The notes below the pieces were generated by a model. It was not told where the DNA came from, made no database searches, and saw nothing but the letters and a program-made list of their open reading frames with translations. A stretch of 14,015 nucleotides of DNA from DAIOGN01 sp036745245 (lineage in GTDB: Bacteria; Zixibacteria; MSB-5A5; JAUVRN01), in assembly GCA_036745245.1 (NCBI GenBank), contig DAIOGN010000095.1, positions 1-14,015 on the forward strand. The letters run 5' to 3'. The position numbers were made by a program, and so were the translations under genes. Shown here in pieces: positions 7,417-14,015 of this stretch (positions are counted from its first letter, which is position 1; every line of letters begins with the position of its first letter).

Positions 7417-8211
7417 ATGCGTTTACTCTGGATCGTGGGGGCCACTGTGGCCATTTGCTACCTGGCCATTCTGGGTGCGCTCTATATCTGGCAGTCGCGA
7501 CTCGTCTTTTACCCGGTGCGGCAGCTGCGCTCCAACCCCTCTCAGAACAAGCTCGAGTTCGAGGACGTCACCCTGACCTCGGGTAGGGAGACCCTTCACG
7601 GCTGGTTTCTCGAAGGGCGACCGGGACAACCCGCAGTGCTCTATTGCCACGGCAACGCCGGGAACATCAGCGACCGTCTGGCACAGATCCAGGCGATTCA
7701 CGACGCCGGGCTGGCGGTCTTCGCATTCGACTACGCAGGCTATGGCTGGTCCACAGGGGATCCGTCGGAATCCCAGATGTACGTGGACGCTTCCTCCGCC
7801 TTCTCCTGGCTGGTGAAGCGGGGCTTCCCATCGAATCGCATCATCATCTACGGGGAGTCGCTCGGCGGTGCGGTGGGCGCCCAGCTGGCAGCGGCCGTGA
7901 ATCCTCTGCTTCTCGTGCTCGAGGCCAGCTTCACGTCGCTTCCGGACGTGGCCCGGATTCACTACTCCTGGGTGCCGGTGGGCATGCTTCTTCGCTACCG
8001 CTTCGACACGCGGGACCACCTGTCGCGAGTGAAGTGTCGCACCGTCGTGCTGCATTCCAAGCAGGATGAGATCGTCCCCTACGAACACGCGGTGCTGTTG
8101 TGCGCTGCGAAGGGGGCTCTCTGCAAGTTCATCGAAGTGAGCGGCACCCACAACACCATGCCACCCGTGCCCTGGTCGCGCGTGCTCACCGAAAACGGCA
8201 TCACGCACTAA
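7417..8211 (+). CDS. Membrane-anchored alpha/beta hydrolase (YfhR/Bem46-like serine hydrolase)
   Basis: 264 residues. An N-terminal hydrophobic anchor (about 4-24) is followed by the 'SRLVFYPVRQL' stretch typical of this family and then an alpha/beta hydrolase domain. Visible elements: oxyanion-region HGNAGN at 78-83, nucleophile elbow G146-E-S148-L-G, probable catalytic Asp217 in 'SKQDEIVPYEHA', and His245 in 'VSGTHN'. All three triad residues are present, so the enzyme should be active as an esterase, lipase or peptidase-like hydrolase. The natural substrate is unknown for nearly all members of the group. ATG 7417 is taken because the anchor begins immediately after it; no clear Shine-Dalgarno precedes it. 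It stands alone, divergent from the DUF948 gene and convergent with the tRNA-Ala gene. Confidence 0.88.
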   Translation: MRLLWIVGATVAICYLAILGALYIWQSRLVFYPVRQLRSNPSQNKLEFEDVTLTSGRETLHGWFLEGRPGQPAVLYCHGNAGNISDRLAQIQAIHDAGLAVFAFDYAGYGWSTGDPSESQMYVDASSAFSWLVKRGFPSNRIIIYGESLGGAVGAQLAAAVNPLLLVLEASFTSLPDVARIHYSWVPVGMLLRYRFDTRDHLSRVKCRTVVLHSKQDEIVPYEHAVLLCAAKGALCKFIEVSGTHNTMPPVPWSRVLTENGITH

Positions 8212-8277
8212 CCGCGGGCCCGTAACGGTCGGTGCACCGGGGGAGTGAGGCGGGCAGGCAAATATCGCCCGGGAAAA

Positions 8278-8350
8278 TGGAGCCGAGGGGAGTCGAACCC
8301 CTGACCTCTTGACTGCCAGTCAAGCGTTCTCCCAACTGAACTACGGCCCC
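8278..8350 (-). tRNA. tRNA-Ala (GGC anticodon)
   Basis: A complete cloverleaf can be read on the minus strand: acceptor stem GGGGCCG/CGGCTCC, anticodon stem CTTGA/TCAAG with loop CTGGCAG (anticodon GGC), and T arm AGGGG-TTCGACT-CCCCT. The acceptor contains the G3-U70 wobble pair, the alanine identity element, which confirms the assignment. The discriminator base is A. CCA is not encoded (TTT follows), so it must be added by a CCA-adding enzyme. Confidence 0.95.
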
Positions 8351-8363
8351 AAAAGGTCGCGAG

Positions 8364-8392
8364 AATATAGACGGCCTCCCGGGGGGCGTCAA
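8364..8392 (-). promoter_or_regulatory. Sigma70-type promoter of tRNA-Ala
   Basis: On the minus strand, TTGACG (8387-8392) and TATATT (8364-8369) are separated by exactly 17 bases. The expected transcription start falls about seven bases beyond the -10, at about 8357, just before the tRNA 5' end at 8350. This is the best-matching promoter in the window. Confidence 0.75.
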
Positions 8393-8466
8393 GGCGGGTT
8401 TGGAGTACCGGTGGGCGCTTAACGCCGCTTTCGGCGACCGCTGCCTGACATTACCTTGTCCCGTCT

Positions 8467-9798
8467 ATGGTAAAAGTGGAAAAGGTGCACCCCGACGGTC
8501 CCCTGGGGCCGAGCAAGGTCGCGCCCGGGGACACCCTCCTTACGATTAACGGAGTGGCCATGCGGGATCTCCTGGACGTGCGCTTCGCCGCCGCCGAGGA
8601 CGATCTCGATATCGAGTTCCAGCGCCCCGACCGGTCGCGCTTCCGCGTGAGCGTGTCGCACCATCCCGACATGGACCTGGGTCTCGTGTTCGAGCCCATG
8701 CCGATCCGAGCGTGCAACAACTACTGCGACTTCTGTTTCGTGTTCCAGCAGCCCAAGAAGGAACTGCGGCGCGACCTGTACATCATGGACGACGATTTCC
8801 GCTACTCGTTCCTCTACGGAAACTTCATCACGCTTACGAATCTCGAAGAGGGCGACCTCGAGCGCATCATCGACCAGCGCCTCAGCCCGTTGTATGTCTC
8901 GGTGCATTCCACGCGCGACGACGTTCGCCGCGAGTTCCTGCGCAGCCCGAAGGCACCCGACATCATGCCGCTTCTGCGGCGCCTGGCGAAGGCCAAAATC
9001 CGCATGCATACGCAGGTGGTGGTGATTCCGGGGTTCAACGACGGCGCGGCCCTGGAGCAGACCGTCTTCGACCTGGCGTCTCTTTATCCGGCGGTGGAGA
9101 CCCTCGCCCTGGTGCCGGTAGGTCTCACGAAGCATCGCACCGACCTGCCGAGTGTGGCCACCGTGACGCGGGCCAATGCCCGCAAAGTGGTGCCGGAGTA
9201 CCGCCGGTGGGGCCGCGGCTTCCGCGAGCGCTGGGGAACGGAGTTCGCGTACGTGGCCGACGAGTACTTCGTGATCGCCGGGTTGCCGTTTCCGCGCGCT
9301 CCCTACTACGACGACTTCGCCCAGATCGAGAATGGCGTGGGCCTTGTACGCAAGTTCCTGGATCATTTCGAGGCGGGTCGGCGCAACCTGCCGGAGTCGC
9401 TCGAAACGCCCCTGCGCGTGTACTGGGTCACCGGAACCTCGGCCGCAACGTTTCTTTCGGAACGAGTGTTCGAACCGCTTCAGCGCATCGTGGGGCTCGA
9501 CCTGGTGCCCGTGGTGGCCACCAATCGCTACTATGGCGACACCGTCACGGTGTCGGGACTTCTTCTGGGCGCCGACATCGTCCACGCTCTCAAAGCAGCC
9601 GGTGCGAAAGATGGCGTGGTTCTGCTCCCGCCGAACTGCCTCAACACAGAGGGCATCACGCTCGACGATCGGTCCCTTGCGGATCTCTCGCTTGAATTGG
9701 GCATGCCCGTGCTGGCCACCGACTACGATTTCCTGCCGCAGTTTCGTACGCTGCTTCTTGCCCCGCAGATGTCGCGTCTTCACGGAAGTCTGAGGTGA
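8467..9798 (+). CDS. DUF512 / PDZ-radical SAM family protein
   Basis: 443 residues, close to the usual family length. Residues about 1-60 form a PDZ-like domain ('VHPDGPLG...VAPGDTLLTINGVAM'). The radical SAM-like centre carries C83-x3-C87-x2-C90 within 'RACNNYCDFCFVFQQP', so a [4Fe-4S] cluster is expected. Family signatures follow: 'DDDFRYSFLYGNFITLTNL', 'LSPLYVSVHSTRDDVRREFL', 'MHTQVVVIPGFNDG' and 'LVPVGLTKHR'. The C-terminal DUF512 region contains 'ADEYFVIAG', 'QIENGVG' and, near the end, 'GVVLLPPNCLN'. The reaction is unknown. ATG 8467 has no strong Shine-Dalgarno. The stop overlaps the start of der (GTGA), so this is the first gene of the operon. The same neighbourhood (DUF512-der-plsY-gpsA) occurs in Clostridia, hinting at a role linked to translation or membrane growth. 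Confidence 0.9.
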   Translation: MVKVEKVHPDGPLGPSKVAPGDTLLTINGVAMRDLLDVRFAAAEDDLDIEFQRPDRSRFRVSVSHHPDMDLGLVFEPMPIRACNNYCDFCFVFQQPKKELRRDLYIMDDDFRYSFLYGNFITLTNLEEGDLERIIDQRLSPLYVSVHSTRDDVRREFLRSPKAPDIMPLLRRLAKAKIRMHTQVVVIPGFNDGAALEQTVFDLASLYPAVETLALVPVGLTKHRTDLPSVATVTRANARKVVPEYRRWGRGFRERWGTEFAYVADEYFVIAGLPFPRAPYYDDFAQIENGVGLVRKFLDHFEAGRRNLPESLETPLRVYWVTGTSAATFLSERVFEPLQRIVGLDLVPVVATNRYYGDTVTVSGLLLGADIVHALKAAGAKDGVVLLPPNCLNTEGITLDDRSLADLSLELGMPVLATDYDFLPQFRTLLLAPQMSRLHGSLR

Positions 9799-11120
9799 AC
9801 GCTCCGCTGGTGGCCATCATCGGCCGCCCCAACGTGGGAAAGTCGACCCTGTTCAACAGGGTTCTGAAGCGCCGTCAGGCGGTCACGGCCGATGTGCCCG
9901 GAACGACGCGCGACCGCACGTACGCCCTGGCCGACTGGAACGGCCGGCCGTTCTTCATCGCCGACACCGGCGGGTACCTGGAAGATGCCAAAGGCGACAT
10001 CGATCCGAAGGTTCGCGCCCAGGCCGAAGCCGCCATGGCCGAGGCCGACGTGATCGTGCTGGTCACCGACTCGCAGGTGGGCCTGCAGGACGTGGACACC
10101 CGCCTGGCCTCGATGTTGCGCAGAAGCGGCCGCCCGGTCATCCACGTCGTGAACAAGGTCGATCACGAGGCGGCCGAACTCGAGGCCACATCGCACAGCC
10201 GGCTGGGCCTGGGAGAACCGATGTACGTGGCGGCGGAGTCGGGTCGCCGCATCGGAGATTTGCTCGACGTGATTGTGGCTGCGCTTCCCGCCTCCGATGC
10301 GGTGGAGGATGAGACCAAGGTGCGCGTTACCGTGGTGGGCCGGCCCAACGTAGGCAAATCCTCCATCGTGAACTCGCTTCTGGGTACCGAGCGCATCGTG
10401 GTGTCGCCGGTGCCCGGGACCACACGCGACTCGGTGGACACCGAACTCGACTACGCCGGTCGCCGCATCACGCTGGTCGACACGGCGGGCCTGCGCAGAC
10501 GCAGCCGCGTGGAGGAGGACATCGAGTACTTCACCACGTTACGAACGCTGCAGGCATTGCGCCGATCGCAGGTAGCCATCTTCGTGATCGAGGCGCACGA
10601 AAACATCACGACCCAGGACGAACACATCGCCGCTCAGATCATCGAGTCGGGCAAGGGCATGGTGCTGGCCGTCAACAAGTGGGACCTGCTCGCGGAAGAA
10701 GATCACAAGAAGGCCGACCGCTTCAAGAAGGAGCTGGAATACCGTGCACCGTTCGTCCGATTCGTGCCGGTGGTGTACGTGTGCGCGCTGTCGGGACGGA
10801 ACGTGACCAAGCTCCTCGACCGCGCCCTGGAGGTGCACCAGGAGATGACCAAACGGGTGCCCACCTCGGAACTCAACGACTTCCTCGCCGAAGTGCTCGA
10901 GAAACGACCGCCGCCCGCCGTGCACGGCAAACCCGTGCGCATCTATTACATCACGCAGCCGCAGGCGGGCCCGGCCCGGTTCATCATGTTCTGCAGCCAT
11001 CCCGAACTGGTGCCCGACTCGTACTGCCGGTTCGTGCAGAATCAGATTCGCGAGCGCTGGAGTTTTGAAGGCGTGCCGGTGGTGGTGTCCGTGCGTCCCA
11101 GAGGTGGAAGCAAAGCGTGA
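9795..11120 (+). CDS. der: Ribosome-assembly GTPase Der (EngA)
   Basis: 441 residues with the tandem-GTPase architecture unique to Der, which acts in 50S subunit maturation. G domain 1: G1 GRPNVGKS 10-17, G2/switch 'DVPGTTRDR' 33-41, G3 DTGG 57-60, G4 NKVD 120-123. G domain 2: GRPNVGKS 182-189, 'PVPGTTRDS', G3 DTAG 229-232, G4 NKWD 294-297, G5 region 'CALSGRN'. The C-terminal KH-like domain (about 355-435) includes 'PVRIYYITQPQAGPARFIMF' and ends 'RPRGG'. All key residues are present. The start is GTG 9795, inside the GTGA overlap with the upstream gene, with GGAAG six bases before. A second GTGA overlap joins it to plsY. Essential in the bacteria where it has been tested. Confidence 0.97.
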   Translation: MNAPLVAIIGRPNVGKSTLFNRVLKRRQAVTADVPGTTRDRTYALADWNGRPFFIADTGGYLEDAKGDIDPKVRAQAEAAMAEADVIVLVTDSQVGLQDVDTRLASMLRRSGRPVIHVVNKVDHEAAELEATSHSRLGLGEPMYVAAESGRRIGDLLDVIVAALPASDAVEDETKVRVTVVGRPNVGKSSIVNSLLGTERIVVSPVPGTTRDSVDTELDYAGRRITLVDTAGLRRRSRVEEDIEYFTTLRTLQALRRSQVAIFVIEAHENITTQDEHIAAQIIESGKGMVLAVNKWDLLAEEDHKKADRFKKELEYRAPFVRFVPVVYVCALSGRNVTKLLDRALEVHQEMTKRVPTSELNDFLAEVLEKRPPPAVHGKPVRIYYITQPQAGPARFIMFCSHPELVPDSYCRFVQNQIRERWSFEGVPVVVSVRPRGGSKA

Positions 11121-11728
11121 TCGTCCTGGCGCTCATTGCTGCGTTTCTTTTGGGCACGCTTCCCACAGGCCTGCTCGTGGTGCGTGCCACCCGCGGCATC
11201 GACCTGCGCCGCACCGGCTCGGGGAACATCGGCGCCACGAATGTGGTGCGCGCCGCCGGCTGGGGTTGGGGCATTGCCACGCTTCTCTTCGACGCTCTCA
11301 AGGGGGCGGCCGTGCCGGTCTTCCTCGCCTTTGGGCCGGCGCCTGCGAGTGTGTCCTGGCAGATCCTGGCGGGACTTGTGGCCATCGCCGGCAACGTGTT
11401 CAATCCCTTTCTCGGATTCAAGGGAGGCAAGGGCGTGGGCACCGCCCTGGGTGTGACGTTTGCCATCGCCCCCATGGCGGCGCTTTGCGGGCTGTTGGCA
11501 TTCTTCGTGGGGTTCCTGCCGACGCGCATCGTGTCGGTGGGCTCCCTTTCGGCCACCGCAGCGTTCGCAGTGGCCGCCGTCTGGCAGTACGTCCGGACCG
11601 AGCCCCGCCCTTACTGGCTCTGGCTGGCCTTCTGCGTGGCGCTTCCAGCGTTGGTCATCGTGACCCACCGGGCCAACATCCGCCGTCTGATTGCGGGAAC
11701 AGAAACCCGCTTGACCCGACAGAAATAG
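11117..11728 (+). CDS. plsY: Glycerol-3-phosphate acyltransferase PlsY
   Basis: 203 residues, polytopic inner-membrane enzyme that transfers an acyl group from acyl-phosphate to glycerol-3-phosphate to form lysophosphatidic acid. Motif 1: 'GSGNIGATN' 34-42. A 'FDALKGA' stretch follows. Motif 2: the glycine-rich phosphate loop 'FKGGKG' 101-106. Motif 3: H174, N177 and E186 in 'THRANIRRLIAGTE', the residues reported as important in the family. Oddity: the nearly invariant Gly-His just before motif 2 (GH-x-xP-x-F) is G92-N93 here, and the usual GVAT after it is GVGT. Start GTG 11117 overlaps the der stop. The gene lies next to gpsA, which supplies its substrate. Confidence 0.95.
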   Translation: MIVLALIAAFLLGTLPTGLLVVRATRGIDLRRTGSGNIGATNVVRAAGWGWGIATLLFDALKGAAVPVFLAFGPAPASVSWQILAGLVAIAGNVFNPFLGFKGGKGVGTALGVTFAIAPMAALCGLLAFFVGFLPTRIVSVGSLSATAAFAVAAVWQYVRTEPRPYWLWLAFCVALPALVIVTHRANIRRLIAGTETRLTRQK

Positions 11729-11744
11729 GCGGATTGGTTAAAGC

Positions 11745-12755
11745 ATCGGTTCATCAACCACATTCACGGTTTTCGGCGCCGGAGCGTGGGGGTTCGCTCT
11801 GGCCGACCTGCTTGCCAAAAGCGGTCACTCAGTGACCCTGTGGGGCCGTGATCCCCACACCACAGACCTTCTCGCACGCAATCGCGCTTTCGAAACACGA
11901 CTGTCGGGCTGCCGCCTGCACGAAGCGGTGCGTGTGACGGCCGACTTCGAGGTGGCCTCCGACGCCGACGCCTACGTGTTCACGGTTCCCACACAGGCCA
12001 TGCGCGCTTTCCTCTCGGGCCGCACCTGGACCGAACGCGCCGGAGCCTGGATAAATGCCGCCAAGGGCATCGAGCAGAAAACACTCTCCACGTCCGGCGA
12101 CGTGCTGTCGGCGTTTGCACCGAGTGGCAGCCACGTATTCACCCTCTCGGGTCCCAGCCACGCGGAAGAACTGGCTCGTTCCATGCCCACCAGCCTGGTG
12201 CTGGCGGGCAAGGCGGTCCGCGTTCGTGCGCGGCTGCAGGAGGAGTTGTCGTCACCCTACTGTCGAGTGTACGCGTCGGGCGACCGGCGCGGCGTGGAAC
12301 TGGCCGGCGCGCTCAAGAACGTGGTGGCTCTGGCGGCCGGCATGTGCGACGGGCTCGGCTTTGGCGACAACGCGCGCGGCACCCTCATCACGCGAGGCCT
12401 GGCCGAAATCACCCGGCTGGGTCAGAAGCTGGGGGGGCGCTGGGAAACTTTTGCGGGACTGGCCGGCATGGGCGATCTCATCACGACCTGCTGCAGCCGT
12501 CACTCACGCAATCGGCACGTGGGCTACGAACTGGGGCAGGGGAAGAGTCTCACCGAGATTCTCAGCGGCATGACCGAGGTGGCCGAGGGCGTCACGACCA
12601 CACCCGCGGCACTCGAACTGGGACAGACATTCAGTCAGGAACTGCCGATCGCCGAACAGGTGCATGCGGTTCTGTACGAGGGCAAGAAAGCAGCGGACGC
12701 GGCCCGGTCGCTCATGACACGGGCTCTTAAAGAAGAGGCGACCACGTATGCCTGA
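11745..12755 (+). CDS. gpsA: NAD(P)-dependent glycerol-3-phosphate dehydrogenase GpsA, start codon non-canonical or damaged
   Basis: Cytoplasmic enzyme reducing dihydroxyacetone phosphate to glycerol-3-phosphate, the substrate of PlsY. The NAD-binding loop 'FTVFGAGAWG' is coded at about 11763-11792. Later motifs are 'NAAKGIEQ', 'LSGPSHAEE', 'GALKNVVALAAG' (catalytic Lys), 'GFGDNARG', 'GLAGMGDLITTC' and 'EVAEGVTT'. The first NTG codon in this frame is GTG 11832, which lies past the NAD loop and would give a 307-residue protein without it. Upstream the frame is closed by TAA at 11739-11741. Between that stop and the loop the only plausible initiator is ATC at 11745, giving 336 residues, the normal length. 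So either an AUC start is used, or a sequencing error hides an ATG or a one-base indel (TTG 11734 in the neighbouring frame). 16 bases follow plsY. It overlaps the next gene by 8 bases. Confidence 0.9.
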   Translation: MGSSTTFTVFGAGAWGFALADLLAKSGHSVTLWGRDPHTTDLLARNRAFETRLSGCRLHEAVRVTADFEVASDADAYVFTVPTQAMRAFLSGRTWTERAGAWINAAKGIEQKTLSTSGDVLSAFAPSGSHVFTLSGPSHAEELARSMPTSLVLAGKAVRVRARLQEELSSPYCRVYASGDRRGVELAGALKNVVALAAGMCDGLGFGDNARGTLITRGLAEITRLGQKLGGRWETFAGLAGMGDLITTCCSRHSRNRHVGYELGQGKSLTEILSGMTEVAEGVTTTPAALELGQTFSQELPIAEQVHAVLYEGKKAADAARSLMTRALKEEATTYA

Positions 12756-13086
12756 AATGAAGCTGTACTACTCGATCCGGGAAGTGTCGGAAATGCTCGA
12801 CCTCGAGCCCTACGTGCTGCGTTTCTGGGAGAAGGAATTCCCCACGCTCGTGCCCAAGAAGAGCCATGGGGGGCTGAGGCTCTACAAGCAGTCCGACATC
12901 GACGAGTTGCGCGTCATCAAGGAGCTTCTCTACACCGAGAAGTACACCATCGAAGGGGCACGCCGCCAGATCCAGATGGGGCGGCGCGACGGACACCAGA
13001 AGCTGCGCAAGGAGAACGAGCGGCTGAAGGCGGTGGTGGCGGAGGCCGTCTCCGAGCTGAAGTCCCTGCGCAAGAAATTGAATTGA
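12748..13086 (+). CDS. MerR-type HTH protein lacking an effector domain
   Basis: 112 residues. The winged helix-turn-helix of the MerR family covers about 6-75: 'YSIREVSEMLDLEPYVLRFW', wing 'KSHGGLRLYKQSDIDEL', then 'IKELLYTEKYTIEGARRQI'. A short coiled-coil helix ('KENERLKAVVAEAVSELKSL') ends the protein. There is no cysteine or ligand-binding domain, so an inducer cannot be predicted; such short forms are often found directly after gpsA. ATG 12748 overlaps the end of gpsA by 8 bases (ATGCCTGA) and has AAGAGG nine bases upstream; ATG 12757 is a weaker alternative. As last gene of the operon it might regulate the operon or envelope genes, but no operator is visible. Confidence 0.88.
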   Translation: MPEMKLYYSIREVSEMLDLEPYVLRFWEKEFPTLVPKKSHGGLRLYKQSDIDELRVIKELLYTEKYTIEGARRQIQMGRRDGHQKLRKENERLKAVVAEAVSELKSLRKKLN

Positions 13087-13111
13087 TCCCGCCCGCCCGG
13101 GTGGGTTTATT
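13083..13111 (+). promoter_or_regulatory. Candidate promoter of tRNA-Pro
   Basis: TTGATC (13083-13088) and TTTATT (13106-13111) are 17 bases apart, each matching the sigma70 consensus at four of six positions. The expected start is roughly 10 bases before the tRNA at 13130. The -35 overlaps the stop codon of the MerR gene. Spacing and layout match the tRNA-Ala promoter. Confidence 0.5.
13092..13111 (+). terminator. Possible weak intrinsic terminator after the operon
   Basis: CCCGC (13092-13096) can pair with GTGGG (13101-13105) around a CCGG loop, followed by TTTATT. The stem is short and the T tract is interrupted. The same bases form the spacer and -10 of the candidate tRNA promoter, so this may be no terminator at all. 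Confidence 0.3.
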
Positions 13112-13129
13112 GGGTCCCCTGCATCGCGT

Positions 13130-13207
13130 CGGGGCGTAGCGCAGCCTGGTTAGCGCACTCGCTTGGGGTGCGAGAGGTCGGCCGTTCGAATCGGCTCGCC
13201 CCGACCA
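13130..13207 (+). tRNA. tRNA-Pro (GGG anticodon)
   Basis: Full cloverleaf: acceptor CGGGGCG/CGCCCCG (seven perfect pairs), D stem GCGC/GCGC, anticodon stem CTCGC/GCGAG with loop TTGGGGT (anticodon GGG), T arm GGCCG-TTCGAAT-CGGCT. Discriminator A at 13204 and an encoded CCA at 13205-13207, unlike the tRNA-Ala of this window. Confidence 0.95.
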
Positions 13208-13277
13208 ATCACTCAGGCAATCTCCACCACACCAGAACCCGCTTGGCCCGGCCGAACACCTCCGGCACATTGTACGC

Positions 13278-13955
13278 GTGCCTCACCCCATCGCTGTGGT
13301 CGTACCCTGCTACAAGGCGGAGACCACCATCGGTGAACTGGTGAAGCGGGTGGCGCCGTTCGTTTCCCCCCAGCACATCTACTGCGTCGATGACGGTTCG
13401 GGCGACGGGACCGCGCGGGCCATCGAGGCAACGGGTGCCACGCTTCTGCGCCATGAAGTGAACCAGGGGAAGGGTCGCGCACTTCAGACGGCGTTCGCCG
13501 AAGTGGTGCGCCGGGGCTACGCGGGAGCCGTGGCCCTGGATGCCGACCTGCAGCATCTGCCGGAGGAACTGCCGCGGTTTCTGGAGGCGGCGAATCATTA
13601 CGACGTGGTGATCGGCACGCGCAACTACGACATCGACAACATGCCGCTCGACCGCTACCTCACCAATCGCGTGACCAGCCTCGTCACATCCGCGCTCGCG
13701 GGAACCTCGGTGGCCGACAGTCAGTCGGGCTATCGTTACCTGTCGAAGCGTGCGATGGAAGTGCCGTTGGATGGATCGCGCTACGACATGGAGTCGGAGC
13801 AGATTATCCGCGCCGGGCGCATGGGTCTGCGTGTGGGCGAGGTGCCCGTGTCCACCGTGTACGGCGGCAGCGCCTCGCACATCCGGCCGGGAGCCGACAC
13901 GGTGCGCTTTGTTCGCATGGTCTTCCGCAATCTGCTCTGGCGCCCGCCCGTCTGA
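13278..13955 (+). CDS. Family 2 glycosyltransferase (dolichyl/polyprenol-phosphate mannosyltransferase-like)
   Basis: 225 residues, a single GT-A domain. Visible motifs: 'VVVPCYKAE' at the first strand, 'VDDGSGDGT' 37-45 (nucleotide binding), 'NQGKGRALQTAF' 62-73, metal-binding DAD 88-90 in 'ALDADLQHLPEELP', and 'DSQSGYRYLS' 137-146, which is typical of polyprenol-phosphate sugar transferases (DPM1/GtrB type). No transmembrane tail is present, so it is the short, DPM1-like form and acts at the inner face of the membrane. It probably moves a sugar from a nucleotide donor to a lipid carrier; the sugar is not readable. GTG 13278 is the proposed start: it precedes the first beta-strand, though no strong Shine-Dalgarno is seen. 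The gene follows tRNA-Pro; 60 bases remain to the window end with nothing recognisable. Confidence 0.88.
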   Translation: MPHPIAVVVPCYKAETTIGELVKRVAPFVSPQHIYCVDDGSGDGTARAIEATGATLLRHEVNQGKGRALQTAFAEVVRRGYAGAVALDADLQHLPEELPRFLEAANHYDVVIGTRNYDIDNMPLDRYLTNRVTSLVTSALAGTSVADSQSGYRYLSKRAMEVPLDGSRYDMESEQIIRAGRMGLRVGEVPVSTVYGGSASHIRPGADTVRFVRMVFRNLLWRPPV

Positions 13956-14015
13956 ATCACGCTCTCCGTGCCGGGGCCCGTCCTGTTCAATACCTGAACT
14001 GCTCCTGCGCGCTTG

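Noticed and set aside
8419..9783. 454-residue open frame on the minus strand
   Set aside because: Exactly antisense to the DUF512 gene, histidine/arginine-rich with no recognisable domain; a typical GC-rich shadow.
11065..11835. 256-residue plus-strand frame across plsY
   Set aside because: Out of frame with the well-supported plsY and gpsA; composition (Gly/Arg/His-rich) is that of a shifted frame.
1..14015. Defence, phage, secondary-metabolite or CRISPR system
   Set aside because: Every substantial gene belongs to a housekeeping or exported-protein family; no spacer-repeat pattern, integrase or effector gene was found.

Overview
The window is GC-rich bacterial chromosomal DNA (probably metagenomic: it holds two runs of exactly ten Ns). 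C-terminal dockerin modules of the 'DIIxLVNYVFKxG' type on secreted LVIVP beta-propeller proteins are common in the FCB/Eisenbacteria/Latescibacterota/Krumholzibacteriota sphere. That placement is an inference from protein style only; no rRNA is present.

Layout. (1) 3-2454, plus strand: an AbgT-family transporter and a SAM-dependent methyltransferase, each broken by a 10-N gap. The AbgT frame also carries two stretches that do not look like AbgT: an ImuA/RecA-like stretch at the window edge and a citrate-synthase C-terminal-like stretch directly after the first gap. Both are best read as assembly chimeras. (2) 2464-6276, minus strand: three tandem paralogous exported proteins, each signal peptide + LVIVP propeller + type I dockerin, probably one transcription unit (order 6276 to 2464). 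(3) 6499-7258, minus strand: a tightly coupled pair, a DUF948-like membrane protein and a YtxH-like protein, both probably envelope/stress-associated. (4) 7417-8211, plus strand: a membrane-anchored alpha/beta hydrolase of the YfhR/Bem46 type. (5) 8278-8350, minus strand: tRNA-Ala(GGC) with a clear sigma70-type promoter. (6) 8467-13086, plus strand: a five-gene overlapping operon, DUF512 radical SAM protein - der - plsY - gpsA - MerR-type regulator. It joins ribosome assembly (Der) with the first steps of glycerophospholipid synthesis (GpsA makes glycerol-3-phosphate, PlsY acylates it). (7) 13130-13207: tRNA-Pro(GGG). (8) 13278-13955: a GT2 polyprenol-phosphate-type glycosyltransferase.

Most of the window is housekeeping. 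The points worth a second look are the chimeric stretches in the AbgT frame, the gpsA reading frame that has no NTG start codon upstream of its NAD-binding loop, the His-to-Asn change in PlsY motif 2, and the shared cysteine pairs of the three dockerin propellers. I found no CRISPR array, transposon, phage or defence system. There is no gene-free stretch over 300 bases.
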